Of a DNA stretch of 64,000 bases, positions 27,649-36,351 are shown one piece after another. How positions within the stretch are numbered: the stretch's first letter is position 1; every line of letters starts with the position of its first letter. The notes below the pieces were generated by a model. The model saw only the letters and a program-made list of their open reading frames with translations. It was not told where the DNA came from and made no database searches. A program made the position numbers and the translations under genes. Source of the stretch: Pseudomonas sp. MM223 (GTDB lineage Bacteria > Pseudomonadota > Gammaproteobacteria > Pseudomonadales > Pseudomonadaceae); contig OX352322.1 of the NCBI GenBank assembly GCA_947090765.1, positions 1,445,501 to 1,509,500 on the forward strand, given 5' to 3'.

Positions 27649-27689
27649 CGCGTCACGTTCCTGTCGTCGGGTGGCCTGTCGGAGTGCGG

Positions 27690-28472
27690 TCAGGCCGAGG
27701 TGCGCGGGATGGTGTCGTCCTTGCGCAGGGTGAAGATCTCGTAGCCGGTCGCGGTCACCACCAGGGTGTGTTCCCACTGGGCCGAGAGCTTGCGGTCCTT
27801 GGTGATGGCGGTCCAGCCGTCGCCCAGCACCTTGGTGTCGGCCTTGCCCTGGTTGATCATCGGCTCGATGGTGAAGGTCATGCCTTCTTTCAGTTCCATG
27901 CCGGTGCCGGCGCGGCCGTAGTGCAGGATCTGCGGCTCTTCGTGGAACACCTTGCCGATGCCGTGGCCGCAGAACTCACGTACCACCGAAAAACCGTTCT
28001 TTTCCGCGTGCTTCTGGATCACTTCGCCGATATCGCCCAGGCGGCAGCCCGGCTTGACCAGCTCGATGGCCTTGTACATGCATTCCTGGGTAACCTTGGA
28101 CAGGCGCTCGGCCCACACTGGCACGTTACCGACGTGGAACATGCGGCTGGTATCGCCGTGGTAACCGTCCTTGATCACGGTGACGTCGATGTTCAGCGTG
28201 TCACCGTCCTTGAGCGGTTTGTCGTTGGGGATGCCGTGGCAGACCACATGGTTGATCGAGGTGCAGATCGACTTCGGGTAGCCCTTGTAGTTGAGCGGCG
28301 CCGGGATGGCCTGCTGGACGTTGACGATATAGTCGTGGCACAGGCGGTCGAGCTCCTCGGTGGTAACACCGGGCTTGACGTGTTCCTCGATCATTTCCAG
28401 TACGTCGGCGGCCAGGCGGCCGGCGATGCGCATCTTCTCGATGTCTTCTGCAGTCTTGATGTTGACGGTCAT
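27690..28472 (-). CDS. map: type I methionine aminopeptidase
   Basis: A 260-aa dinuclear metallopeptidase that removes the initiator methionine from nascent proteins. Active-site residues are all visible: HVVCHGIPN (His), [16 protein letters not shown] (both Asp ligands), [13 protein letters not shown] (His ligand), FTIEPMI (Glu) and AQWEHTLVV (Glu ligand). The start [14 protein letters not shown] gives the usual length. It is transcribed away from rpsB, the conserved divergent arrangement of these genes, and leads into glnD. Confidence 0.96.
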   Translation of the reverse strand: MTVNIKTAEDIEKMRIAGRLAADVLEMIEEHVKPGVTTEELDRLCHDYIVNVQQAIPAPLNYKGYPKSICTSINHVVCHGIPNDKPLKDGDTLNIDVTVIKDGYHGDTSRMFHVGNVPVWAERLSKVTQECMYKAIELVKPGCRLGDIGEVIQKHAEKNGFSVVREFCGHGIGKVFHEEPQILHYGRAGTGMELKEGMTFTIEPMINQGKADTKVLGDGWTAITKDRKLSAQWEHTLVVTATGYEIFTLRKDDTIPRTSA

Positions 28473-28670
28473 TACAGGCTCTCTACGGCGCCGCACGCGG
28501 CGCGAACAAACGGGAAAGGCCGGATTCTAGCAGAGCAGGGCGGCATTCTGTCGGGATAAAGGCGGCCATGCTGCTGTCTACAGGAGGCATTCTGGCCTGT
28601 TTGACGGGGCGCTGCAAAAACCGCTGACAGACGCGACGTCATCCGGGTTTCGTTTGCTCGCGGTCTGTGG

Positions 28671-28817
28671 TATAACATGCGCCGCTTTCGGGGACGACCC
28701 CGTCAGCTTAAACCCACACACGTGTCGACACGATGACCTGGGTGCCCCGAATTCTCGAATTTGCGGGTTGGTCATTGGGACGCGTGGAGGCCCAACCCGA
28801 CTTATCAAGGAACTATC
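28671..28817 (+). promoter_or_regulatory. rpsB promoter -10 and structured S2-autoregulatory-type leader
   Basis: The 345-base gap between map and rpsB holds no gene. A TATAAC -10-like hexamer at 28671-28676 would start a leader of about 135 bases. In it ATGACC (28733-28738) pairs with GGTCAT (28770-28775), enclosing a CCCG...CGGG hairpin with an AATTC/GAATT core. Gammaproteobacterial rpsB leaders are known to fold into a conserved element bound by ribosomal protein S2; the position and form here match that, but base-by-base agreement was not checked. The 28473-28670 part carries the map promoter region and nothing else recognisable. Confidence 0.6.
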
Positions 28818-29555
28818 ATGTCCCAAGTCAACATGCGCGATATGCTGAAGGCCGGTGTGCACTTCGGCCACCAGACCCGTTACTGGAACCCGAAAATGGG
28901 CAAGTACATTTTCGGCGCGCGTAACAAGATCCACATCATCAACCTGGAAAAAACCCTGCCAATGTTCAACGAAGCTCTGGCTTTCGTAGAGCGTCTGGCT
29001 CAGGGCAAGAACAAGATCATGTTCGTCGGCACCAAGCGTTCCGCCGGCAAGATCGTCGCCGAGCAAGCTGCTCGTGCCGGTTCGCCATACGTTGACCACC
29101 GCTGGTTGGGCGGCATGCTGACCAACTACAAAACCATCCGTGCTTCGATCAAGCGTCTGCGCGACCTGGAAACCCAGGCCGAAGATGGCACCTTTGCCAA
29201 GCTGACCAAGAAAGAAGCCCTGATGCGTTCGCGCGATCTGGAAAAGCTGGACCGCAGCCTGGGTGGTATCAAGGACATGGGCGGTCTGCCTGATGCCCTG
29301 TTCGTGATCGACGTTGATCACGAGCGCATTGCTATCACCGAAGCTAACAAGCTGGGCATCCCGGTTATCGGCGTTGTCGATACCAACAGCAGCCCGGAAG
29401 GTGTTGACTACATCATCCCAGGCAACGACGACGCCATCCGCGCCATCGAGCTGTACATGACTTCGATGGCCGACGCCATCATCCGCGGCCGCAACAACGT
29501 TGCTGGCGGCACCGAAGTCTATGTTGAAGAAGCGGCTGCACCTGCTGCTGAGTAA
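28818..29555 (+). CDS. rpsB: 30S ribosomal protein S2
   Basis: A 245-aa S2 protein of the small subunit, needed for binding S1 and m[23 protein letters not shown] is the universal start, and [20 protein letters not shown] and [15 protein letters not shown] follow. Codon use is the strongly biased kind of highly expressed genes. AAGG lies before the ATG. It is the first gene of the conserved rpsB-tsf pair, separated from tsf by a strong hairpin that lets the two be expressed at different levels. Confidence 0.98.
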   Translation: MSQVNMRDMLKAGVHFGHQTRYWNPKMGKYIFGARNKIHIINLEKTLPMFNEALAFVERLAQGKNKIMFVGTKRSAGKIVAEQAARAGSPYVDHRWLGGMLTNYKTIRASIKRLRDLETQAEDGTFAKLTKKEALMRSRDLEKLDRSLGGIKDMGGLPDALFVIDVDHERIAITEANKLGIPVIGVVDTNSSPEGVDYIIPGNDDAIRAIELYMTSMADAIIRGRNNVAGGTEVYVEEAAAPAAE

Positions 29556-29579
29556 TAGGCGCTAGCGTCTACTTGGCAC

Positions 29580-29608
29580 GCAAAAAGGGGGCTTTGCCCC
29601 CTTTTTGC
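29580..29608 (+). terminator. rpsB-tsf intergenic (partial) terminator
   Basis: GCAAAAAGGGGGC-TTT-GCCCCCTTTTTGC: a perfect 13-bp stem with a 3-base loop, the descending arm ending in TTTTT. It lies 24 bases after rpsB and 132 bases before tsf. Because tsf has no strong promoter that I can see after it, it is probably an attenuating, incomplete terminator, as in other rpsB-tsf operons. Confidence 0.85.
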
Positions 29609-29740
29609 CACCTTGAAATCCTGCTGTCAGCAAGGGCCCCGCATTATGGGTTGGCTGAGATAACAACAGCGGATTCGCAGAATTTAACGCCCGTGACGAG
29701 CGGGTGGAATGGTTGAAAAACTTTCCAAGAGGATTTTGAA

Positions 29741-30604
29741 ATGGCAGCAATTACTGCAGCGCTGGTCAAAGAACTGCGCGAGCGTACTGGCGAAGGCATG
29801 ATGGATTGCAAAAAGGCCCTGGAAAAGGCCGGCGGCGACATCGAAAAAGCCATTGACGACATGCGTGCCTCCGGCGCCATCAAGGCCGCCAAAAAGGCTG
29901 GCAACGTCGCTGCTGAAGGCGCTATCGCCGTCAAGACCGACGGCAAAGCCGCCGTTCTGCTGGAAGTCAACTCGCAGACCGACTTCCTGGCCCTGCAAGA
30001 CGACTTCAAAAACTTCGTAGCCGAAAGCCTCGAAGAAGCCTTCGCCCAGAAGCTGACCGACGCTGCACCGCTGATCGCTTCGCGCGAAGCAGCCCGTGAA
30101 GCCCTGGTTGCCAAGTGTGGCGAAAACGTCAACATCCGCCGCCTGGTGCGCGTTGAGGGTGACGTTGTTGGTGCTTACCTGCACGGCAACAAGATCGGTG
30201 CCGTTGTTGTCCTGAAAGGCGGCGACGTCGAGCTGGCCAAGAACATCGCCATGCACGTGGCCGCTTCGAACCCAGAGTTCCTGGATTCGTCGGAAATCTC
30301 CGCGGAGGCCATCGAGCGCGAGAAGAATGTCTTCCTGCAGCTGAACGCCGACAAGATCGCTGGCAAGCCGGAAAACATCGTTGAGAACATGATCAACGGC
30401 CGTATCACCAAGTTCAAAGCCGAAGCCTCGCTGAAAGAGCAAGCCTTCGTCATGAACCCGGAAGTCAAAGTCGGCGAGCTGGCCAAGAAGGCCGGTGCTG
30501 AAATCGTTTCGTTCACCTACTTCAAAGTAGGCGAAGGCATCGAGAAGCCGGTCGACAACTTCGCAGAAGAAGTTGCTGCCCAGCTGGCTGCTGCCAAGCA
30601 GTAA
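29741..30604 (+). CDS. tsf: elongation factor Ts
   Basis: A 287-aa guanine-nucleotide exchange factor that regenerates EF-Tu-GTP. The N-terminal UBA-like domain is AITAALVKELRERTGEGMMD-type sequence with MDCKKALEKAGGD, and the core exchange site TDFLALQDDF (TDF motif at about residue 80) is present. Codon bias is strong. AAGAGG precedes the ATG. It follows rpsB after the hairpin and is closed by its own terminator before pyrH. Confidence 0.98.
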   Translation: MAAITAALVKELRERTGEGMMDCKKALEKAGGDIEKAIDDMRASGAIKAAKKAGNVAAEGAIAVKTDGKAAVLLEVNSQTDFLALQDDFKNFVAESLEEAFAQKLTDAAPLIASREAAREALVAKCGENVNIRRLVRVEGDVVGAYLHGNKIGAVVVLKGGDVELAKNIAMHVAASNPEFLDSSEISAEAIEREKNVFLQLNADKIAGKPENIVENMINGRITKFKAEASLKEQAFVMNPEVKVGELAKKAGAEIVSFTYFKVGEGIEKPVDNFAEEVAAQLAAAKQ

Positions 30605-30625
30605 GACAGCCCCGTCTGTCGCCCC

Positions 30626-30659
30626 AAAGAGGCTGCCCGCTCACGCGCGCAGCCTCTTT
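30626..30659 (+). terminator. terminator after tsf
   Basis: AAAGAGGCTGC (30626-30636) pairs perfectly with GCAGCCTCTTT (30649-30659) around a 12-base GC-rich loop, 22 bases after the tsf stop. The 3' arm ends in TTT followed by GTC, so the U-run is short. It separates rpsB-tsf from the pyrH transcript. Confidence 0.75.
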
Positions 30660-30783
30660 GTCAAAACGGCGAAGGGTTTATAAAACTCGCCGCCGCTGGC
30701 ACCAAAACGGTGCCACGCTACAGTTAGCAGGCTGTAAACAGCCCGCACGAATTTTCTAAAGTACGCCGCAGGAGAGACTCGCA

Positions 30784-31527
30784 ATGGCTCAGCAGGTGAG
30801 TGGTCGCCAACCTCGCTATAAACGCATTTTGCTCAAACTTAGCGGCGAGGCCCTGATGGGCTCGGAAGAGTTCGGGATCGACCCGAAAGTGCTGGATCGC
30901 ATGGCCCTTGAAGTGGGCCAGTTGGTAGGGATTGGTGTCCAGGTCGGCCTGGTGATCGGTGGTGGCAACCTGTTCCGTGGCGCTGCGCTGAGCGCGGCCG
31001 GCATGGACCGCGTCACCGGTGACCACATGGGCATGCTGGCCACCGTGATGAACGGCCTGGCCATGCGCGATGCGCTGGAGCGCTCGAACATCCCGGCCCT
31101 GGTCATGTCGGCCATTTCCATGGTCGGTGTCACCGATCATTACGATCGCCGCAAAGCTATTCGCCACCTCAACTCCGGGGATGTGGTAATTTTCTCCGCC
31201 GGTACCGGCAACCCGTTCTTCACCACCGACTCCGCAGCGTGCCTGCGCGCCATCGAAATCGATGCCGACGTCGTGCTGAAGGCGACCAAGGTCGATGGTG
31301 TGTACACTGCCGATCCATTCAAGGACCCACACGCCGAGAAGTTCGATCACCTGACCTACGACGAGGTCCTGGATCGCAAGCTGGGTGTGATGGACCTGAC
31401 CGCAATCGTTCTGTGCCGCGACCACGGGATGCCACTGCGGGTATTCAACATGAACAAGCCTGGCGCCCTGCTGAACATCGTGGTGGGTGGCGCTGAAGGT
31501 ACTCTGATCGAGGAAGGCCAAGCATGA
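30784..31527 (+). CDS. pyrH: UMP kinase
   Basis: A 247-aa hexameric kinase of the amino-acid-kinase fold that phosphorylates UMP to UDP, feedback-inhibited by UTP. Motifs: [11 protein letters not shown] (phosphate loop and Lys), [25 protein letters not shown] and [21 protein letters not shown] lies 11 bases before the ATG. The last four bases overlap the start of frr, so the two are coupled. It begins the long plus-strand run through rnhB. Confidence 0.97.
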   Translation: MAQQVSGRQPRYKRILLKLSGEALMGSEEFGIDPKVLDRMALEVGQLVGIGVQVGLVIGGGNLFRGAALSAAGMDRVTGDHMGMLATVMNGLAMRDALERSNIPALVMSAISMVGVTDHYDRRKAIRHLNSGDVVIFSAGTGNPFFTTDSAACLRAIEIDADVVLKATKVDGVYTADPFKDPHAEKFDHLTYDEVLDRKLGVMDLTAIVLCRDHGMPLRVFNMNKPGALLNIVVGGAEGTLIEEGQA

Positions 31528-32081
31528 TCAACGACATCAAGAAAGACGCGCAGGAGCGCATGACCAAGTCCCTTGAGGCCCTGGGCCGTCACCTGGCGGC
31601 GATCCGTACCGGTCGTGCCCACCCAAGCATCCTGGACAGCGTCAAGGTCACTGCCTGGGGCAGCGAAATGCCGCTGAACCAGGTAGCCGCGATCAGCGTC
31701 GAAGATGCCCGCACCCTGAAGATTGTCGCTCACGACAAAAACCTCAGTGCTGCCATCGAGAAGGCCATTCTCACCTCCGACCTGGGTCTGAACCCGTCCA
31801 GCGCAGGCACCACCATTCGTGTGCCGATGCCAGCCCTGACCGAGGAAACCCGCAAGGGCTACACCAAGCAGGCCAGCGGCGTGTGCGAGGATGCCAAGGT
31901 AGCCGTGCGCAACGTGCGTCGCGACGCCCTGGCCGACCTGAAGAAGCTGACCAAGGACAAGGAAATCAGCGAAGACGAAGAACGTCGCGCCGCTGACGAG
32001 ATCCAGAAGCTGACCGACAAGTTTGTTGCCGAAGTCGATGCTGCCTTCAAGGCCAAGGAAAAGGACCTGATGGCCGTCTAA
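31524..32081 (+). CDS. frr: ribosome recycling factor
   Basis: A 185-aa factor that, with EF-G, splits post-termination ribosomes. [19 protein letters not shown] begins the three-helix bundle, [11 protein letters not shown] is the conserved tip region, and the C-terminal helix is rich in Lys and Glu ([13 protein letters not shown]). Its ATG lies inside the end of pyrH (ATGA overlap), and uppS follows after 15 bases. Confidence 0.97.
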   Translation: MINDIKKDAQERMTKSLEALGRHLAAIRTGRAHPSILDSVKVTAWGSEMPLNQVAAISVEDARTLKIVAHDKNLSAAIEKAILTSDLGLNPSSAGTTIRVPMPALTEETRKGYTKQASGVCEDAKVAVRNVRRDALADLKKLTKDKEISEDEERRAADEIQKLTDKFVAEVDAAFKAKEKDLMAV

Positions 32082-32096
32082 GGCCGGGGTTTCTTA

Positions 32097-32852
32097 ATGG
32101 AAAAGACCAAGCCAGTGGCGCCGTCCTCGGTGCCGCGTCATGTCGCGATCATCATGGATGGCAACAACCGCTGGGCGAAAAAACGCCTGCTGCCCGGCGT
32201 TGCCGGGCACAAGGCGGGTGTCGACGCCGTTCGCGCGGTCATCGAAGTCTGTGCCAAGTCCGGGGTCGAAGTACTGACCCTGTTCGCGTTCTCCAGCGAA
32301 AACTGGCAGCGCCCCGCCGAAGAGGTCGGTGCGCTGATGGAGCTGTTCTTCTCGGCCCTGCGCCGCGAGGCCAAGCGCCTCAACGAGAACAACATCAGCT
32401 TGCGCATCATCGGTGACCGCTCGCGTTTCCACCCTGAGCTGCAGGCTGCCATGCGCGAGGCCGAGGCACTGACCGCCGGCAACAACCGCTTCATCCTGCA
32501 GATCGCGGCCAACTATGGTGGCCAGTGGGACATCGCTCAGGCCGCGCAGCGGCTGGCGCGGGAAGTGCAAGCCGGGCACCTGCGCCCGGAAGACATCACC
32601 CCGGGCCTGCTGCAAACCTGCCTGGCAACCGGTGAGCTACCGCTGCCGGACCTGTGCATTCGCACCGGTGGTGAGCACCGCATCAGCAATTTCCTGTTGT
32701 GGCAGCTGGCCTACGCCGAGCTGTACTTCTCCGACCTGTATTGGCCGGACTTCAAACACGAGGCCATGCGCAATGCCCTGGCCGATTTCGCTTCGCGCCA
32801 GCGCCGCTTCGGTAAGACCAGCGAGCAGGTCGAGGCTGGAGCTCGTGCTTAA
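32097..32852 (+). CDS. uppS: undecaprenyl diphosphate synthase (cis-prenyltransferase)
   Basis: A 251-aa cytosolic enzyme that extends farnesyl diphosphate with eight isopentenyl units to make the C55 carrier lipid for peptidoglycan and O-antigen. Family regions are all visible: IIMDGNNRWAKKR (catalytic Asp), GHKAGVDAVR, TLFAFSSENWQRP, and RTGGEHRISNFLLWQLAYAE with the C-terminal YWPDF. The start follows frr closely. The stop overlaps the ATG of cdsA (TAATG). Confidence 0.96.
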   Translation: MEKTKPVAPSSVPRHVAIIMDGNNRWAKKRLLPGVAGHKAGVDAVRAVIEVCAKSGVEVLTLFAFSSENWQRPAEEVGALMELFFSALRREAKRLNENNISLRIIGDRSRFHPELQAAMREAEALTAGNNRFILQIAANYGGQWDIAQAAQRLAREVQAGHLRPEDITPGLLQTCLATGELPLPDLCIRTGGEHRISNFLLWQLAYAELYFSDLYWPDFKHEAMRNALADFASRQRRFGKTSEQVEAGARA

Positions 32853-33667
32853 TGCTTAAACAACGCATCATTACTGCGCTGATCCTGTTGCCGATCGCGC
32901 TGGGTGGCTTCTTCCTGCTCAATGGCGGGGATTTCGCCCTGTTCATCGGCTTCGTGGTGACCCTTGGCGCCTGGGAGTGGGCGCGCCTGGCCGGGTTGAT
33001 GGCCCAGCCGCTGCGTATCGCCTATGCCGCGGTGGTCGCCGGTGCGCTGATGTTGCTGTACATCCTTCCGGAGTTGGCGCCCTGGGTGCTGGGGGCTGCG
33101 GTGATCTGGTGGGGGCTGGCCACCTGGCTGGTGCTTACCTACCCGCGCAGCAGTGAGCTGTGGGCCAGTGCCGCCTGCCGCTTGCTGATAGGCCTGCTGG
33201 TATTGCTGCCGGCCTGGCAGGGGCTGGTGCTGCTCAAGCACTGGCCGCTGGGCAATTGGCTGATCCTGTCGGTGATGGTGCTGGTATGGGCCGCCGATAT
33301 TGGCGCTTATTTCTCTGGCAGGGCTTTCGGCAAGCGCAAGCTGGCCCCCCAGGTCAGCCCTGGCAAGAGCTGGGAAGGCGTGTATGGCGGCCTGGCGGTC
33401 AGCCTGGCAATTACCTTGGCAGTCGGCATCAGCCGCGACTGGAGTTTCGGTCAGGTCCTGCTGGGCCTGCTGGGTGCGGCGTTGCTGGTCATGGCCTCGG
33501 TGGTCGGTGACCTGACCGAGAGCATGTTCAAGCGCCGTTCCGGTATCAAGGACAGCAGCAACCTGCTGCCCGGCCATGGTGGTGTGCTCGACCGCATTGA
33601 CAGCCTGACTGCGGCGATCCCGATTTTCGCCGTGTTGTTGTGGGCTGCCGAATGGGGTGTGATGTGA
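32852..33667 (+). CDS. cdsA: phosphatidate cytidylyltransferase
   Basis: A 271-aa polytopic inner-membrane enzyme that forms CDP-diacylglycerol from phosphatidate and CTP. About eight hydrophobic segments are seen, the first [17 protein letters not shown]. The CDS signature lies near the C-terminus as [20 protein letters not shown] followed by VLDRIDS (about residues 225-252), with both catalytic Asp residues. It is coupled by overlap to uppS before it and to dxr after it. Confidence 0.95.
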   Translation: MLKQRIITALILLPIALGGFFLLNGGDFALFIGFVVTLGAWEWARLAGLMAQPLRIAYAAVVAGALMLLYILPELAPWVLGAAVIWWGLATWLVLTYPRSSELWASAACRLLIGLLVLLPAWQGLVLLKHWPLGNWLILSVMVLVWAADIGAYFSGRAFGKRKLAPQVSPGKSWEGVYGGLAVSLAITLAVGISRDWSFGQVLLGLLGAALLVMASVVGDLTESMFKRRSGIKDSSNLLPGHGGVLDRIDSLTAAIPIFAVLLWAAEWGVM

Positions 33668-34854
33668 GTCGCCCGCAGCGTATTACCGTGCTCGGGGCCA
33701 CTGGCTCCATCGGCCTGAGCACGCTGGATGTGATCGCGCGCCATCCTGATCGCTACCAGGTGTTTGCCCTCAGCGGTTACTCGCGTATCGACGAGTTGCT
33801 GGCCCTGTGCGTACGCCATCGCCCGGCGTATGCAGTAGTGCCAAACGCCGAGGCGGCCGTGCGACTGCGCGAAAACCTGGCGACGGCCGGCTGCGCCACT
33901 GAAGTGCTGGAAGGTGAGACCGGGCTTTGCCAAGTGGCTGCGGCAGCGGAAGTGGATGCGGTGATGGCCGCGATTGTTGGCGCCGCCGGCCTGCGCCCTA
34001 CCTTGGCGGCCGTCGAGGCGGGCAAGAAGGTGCTGCTGGCCAACAAGGAAGCCCTGGTGATGTCCGGTGCGCTGTTCATCGAAGCGGTGCGGCGCAGTGG
34101 CGCCGTGCTGTTGCCGATCGATAGCGAGCACAACGCGATCTTCCAGTGCATGCCGGGTGATTACGCGCGTGGCCTGAGCGCGGTTGGCGTGCGCCGGATT
34201 CTGCTTACTGCTTCTGGTGGCCCGTTCCGTGAGACGCCGGTCGAGGCGTTGCAGAGCGTGACGCCGGAGCAAGCCTGTGCGCACCCCAACTGGTCGATGG
34301 GGCGCAAGATTTCCGTGGATTCGGCCAGCATGATGAACAAGGGGCTCGAGTTGATCGAGGCCTGCTGGTTGTTCGACGCCGCACCGGCCAAGGTCGAGGT
34401 GGTGGTGCACCCGCAAAGTGTCATCCACTCCCTGGTCGATTACGTGGACGGCTCTGTACTGGCGCAGCTGGGTAATCCGGACATGCGCACGCCCATCGCC
34501 AATGCCCTGGCGTGGCCTGAGCGCATCGATTCCGGGGTGGCTCCGCTGAACCTGTTCGCCATCGCCCGTCTGGATTTCCAGGCGCCCGACGAACAGCGCT
34601 TCCCTTGCCTGCGCCTGGCGCGGCAGGCTGCGGAGGCCGGCAACAGTGCGCCTGCGGTACTCAATGCGGCCAACGAAGTGGCGGTCGAGGCGTTTCTCCA
34701 GCGGCGTATCCGCTTCCCGGAGATCGCGGGTATGATCGAACAGGTGCTCGATCAGGAGCCCGTCGTGCCGCTGCCGTCGCTGGACGCGGTGTTCGCCGCC
34801 GACCAGCGTGCCCGGGAACTTTCCCGTGAGTGGCTCAGGCGTCACGGTCGCTGA
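33664..34854 (+). CDS. dxr: 1-deoxy-D-xylulose 5-phosphate reductoisomerase
   Basis: A 396-aa NADPH enzyme making 2-C-methyl-D-erythritol 4-phosphate in the MEP isoprenoid pathway. Motifs: [15 protein letters not shown] (NADPH), [19 protein letters not shown] (metal Asp and Glu), [10 protein letters not shown], and [19 protein letters not shown]. The GTG start overlapping the cdsA stop (GTGA) gives the normal length; an ATG four codons upstream would add little. The two later MEP genes ispD and ispF are at 54.8 and 58.8 kb. Confidence 0.94.
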   Translation: MSRPQRITVLGATGSIGLSTLDVIARHPDRYQVFALSGYSRIDELLALCVRHRPAYAVVPNAEAAVRLRENLATAGCATEVLEGETGLCQVAAAAEVDAVMAAIVGAAGLRPTLAAVEAGKKVLLANKEALVMSGALFIEAVRRSGAVLLPIDSEHNAIFQCMPGDYARGLSAVGVRRILLTASGGPFRETPVEALQSVTPEQACAHPNWSMGRKISVDSASMMNKGLELIEACWLFDAAPAKVEVVVHPQSVIHSLVDYVDGSVLAQLGNPDMRTPIANALAWPERIDSGVAPLNLFAIARLDFQAPDEQRFPCLRLARQAAEAGNSAPAVLNAANEVAVEAFLQRRIRFPEIAGMIEQVLDQEPVVPLPSLDAVFAADQRARELSREWLRRHGR

Positions 34855-34925
34855 TGCAAGCCCGCCCAGGTTCGTGAGGGGGCTTGGCATGATGCCGGCC
34901 CGCTGAACATCATTCGGAGATGGAC

Positions 34926-36278
34926 ATGACAGCGCTCTACATGATTATCGGCACCCTCGTGGCTTTGGGTGTGCTGGTCACCTTCCACGAATTCGGTCAC
35001 TTCTGGGTGGCGCGCCGCTGCGGCGTCAAGGTGCTGCGCTTTTCGGTGGGCTTCGGCACGCCGCTGCTGCGCTGGCATGACCGCCATGGCACCGAGTTTG
35101 TAGTGGCGGCGATTCCGCTGGGTGGCTACGTGAAAATGCTCGATGAGCGCGAAGGCAATGTGCCGCCAGCGCTCGCTGATCAGTCGTTCAACCGCAAGTC
35201 CGTGCGCCAACGCATCGCGATTGTCGCGGCGGGCCCGATAGCCAACTTCCTGCTGGCCATCCTGTTTTTCTGGGTGCTGGCGATGCTGGGCACCCAGCAG
35301 GTCCGCCCGGTGATCGGTACGGTCGATAGTGGCAGCCTGGCAGCATCGGCCGGGCTTACCGCAGGTCAGGAAATCGTCTCTATCGATGGCAAACCGACCA
35401 ACGGCTGGTCGGCGGTCAACCTGCAGCTGGTTCGTCGCCTGGGCGAGAGCGGCACTTTGCAGGTTGGCGTGCGCGACGAAGGCGCCACGGCCGAACGCCA
35501 GCTGCAGGTCAAACTGGACAGCTGGCTGAAGGGCGCTGACGAGCCGGACCCTATCCAGTCCTTGGGGCTGCACCCCTGGCGCCCGGCGATGGTGCCGGTG
35601 CTGGCCGAGATTGACCCGAAGGGGCCGGCTGCCGCTGCGGGCCTCAAGACAGGTGACAAGCTGCTGAGCGTCGATGGCGTGGCCGTGACCGAATGGCAGC
35701 AGGTCGTCGACAGCGTGCGTGCCCGCCCGGATGCCAATGTGGTGGTGCGAGTGGAGCGCGACGGCGCCGCCCTGGACGTGGCGGTGACCCTGGCCCGCAA
35801 AGGGGAGGGCAAGGCTGCCGGTGGCTACCTGGGGGCCGGGGTTAAAGGTGGCGAATGGCCTGCCAGCATGCTTCGCGAAGTCAGCTACGGCCCGCTGGAG
35901 GCGGTGGGTGAAGGCTTGTCACGCACCTGGAACATGAGCGTGCTGACCCTTGAATCGCTGAAGAAAATGCTGTTCGGGGAGCTCTCGGTAAAAAACTTGA
36001 GTGGACCGATAACCATTGCTAAAGTGGCGGGCGCTTCAGCCCAGTCCGGCGTGGGGGATTTCCTGAATTTCCTGGCCTACCTGAGCATAAGCCTGGGGGT
36101 TCTTAACTTGTTGCCCATCCCTGTACTGGATGGGGGGCATTTGCTGTTTTACCTGGTCGAGTGGGCGCGCGGTCGTCCGCTGTCGGATCGGGTGCAAGGT
36201 TGGGGGGTCCAGATCGGTATCAGTTTGGTCATAGGGGTGATGTTGCTCGCCCTGATCAACGATCTGGGTCGACTATAA
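34926..36278 (+). CDS. rseP: RseP-type site-2 intramembrane metalloprotease
   Basis: A 450-aa inner-membrane zinc protease that performs the second cut of the anti-sigma factor (MucA/RseA type), releasing AlgU/sigma-E, and clears signal peptides. LVTFHEFGHFWVAR in TM1 holds the HEXXH motif (about residue 22), NFLLAILFFWVLA is TM2, two PDZ domains follow (around residues 115-185 and 210-290), and PIPVLDGGHLLFYLVE near the C-terminus holds the third zinc ligand. The second of two nearby ATGs is used because GGAG is correctly spaced for it and abuts the first. Confidence 0.95.
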   Translation: MTALYMIIGTLVALGVLVTFHEFGHFWVARRCGVKVLRFSVGFGTPLLRWHDRHGTEFVVAAIPLGGYVKMLDEREGNVPPALADQSFNRKSVRQRIAIVAAGPIANFLLAILFFWVLAMLGTQQVRPVIGTVDSGSLAASAGLTAGQEIVSIDGKPTNGWSAVNLQLVRRLGESGTLQVGVRDEGATAERQLQVKLDSWLKGADEPDPIQSLGLHPWRPAMVPVLAEIDPKGPAAAAGLKTGDKLLSVDGVAVTEWQQVVDSVRARPDANVVVRVERDGAALDVAVTLARKGEGKAAGGYLGAGVKGGEWPASMLREVSYGPLEAVGEGLSRTWNMSVLTLESLKKMLFGELSVKNLSGPITIAKVAGASAQSGVGDFLNFLAYLSISLGVLNLLPIPVLDGGHLLFYLVEWARGRPLSDRVQGWGVQIGISLVIGVMLLALINDLGRL

Positions 36279-36295
36279 AGCTTCGCTCAATTGCG

Positions 36296-36321
36296 AACCT
36301 GCCGCGTTGTCGCGGCAGGTT
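36296..36321 (+). terminator. hairpin between rseP and bamA
   Basis: AACCTGCCGCG-TTGT-CGCGGCAGGTT: a perfect 11-bp stem with a 4-base loop, followed by GTTTATT. It lies 17 bases after rseP and 30 bases before the bamA ATG inside an otherwise continuous gene series. It could be a partial terminator or an mRNA-stabilising 5' end for bamA. Confidence 0.7.
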
Positions 36322-36351
36322 GTTTATTGCCAGTTGGAATAAAAGGACTTC

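Noticed and set aside
34810..34860. AlgU/sigma-E promoter before rseP (GGAACTT near the dxr end)
   Set aside because: The -35-like GAACTT is present but no TCTGA or TCAAA lies 16-17 bases downstream.
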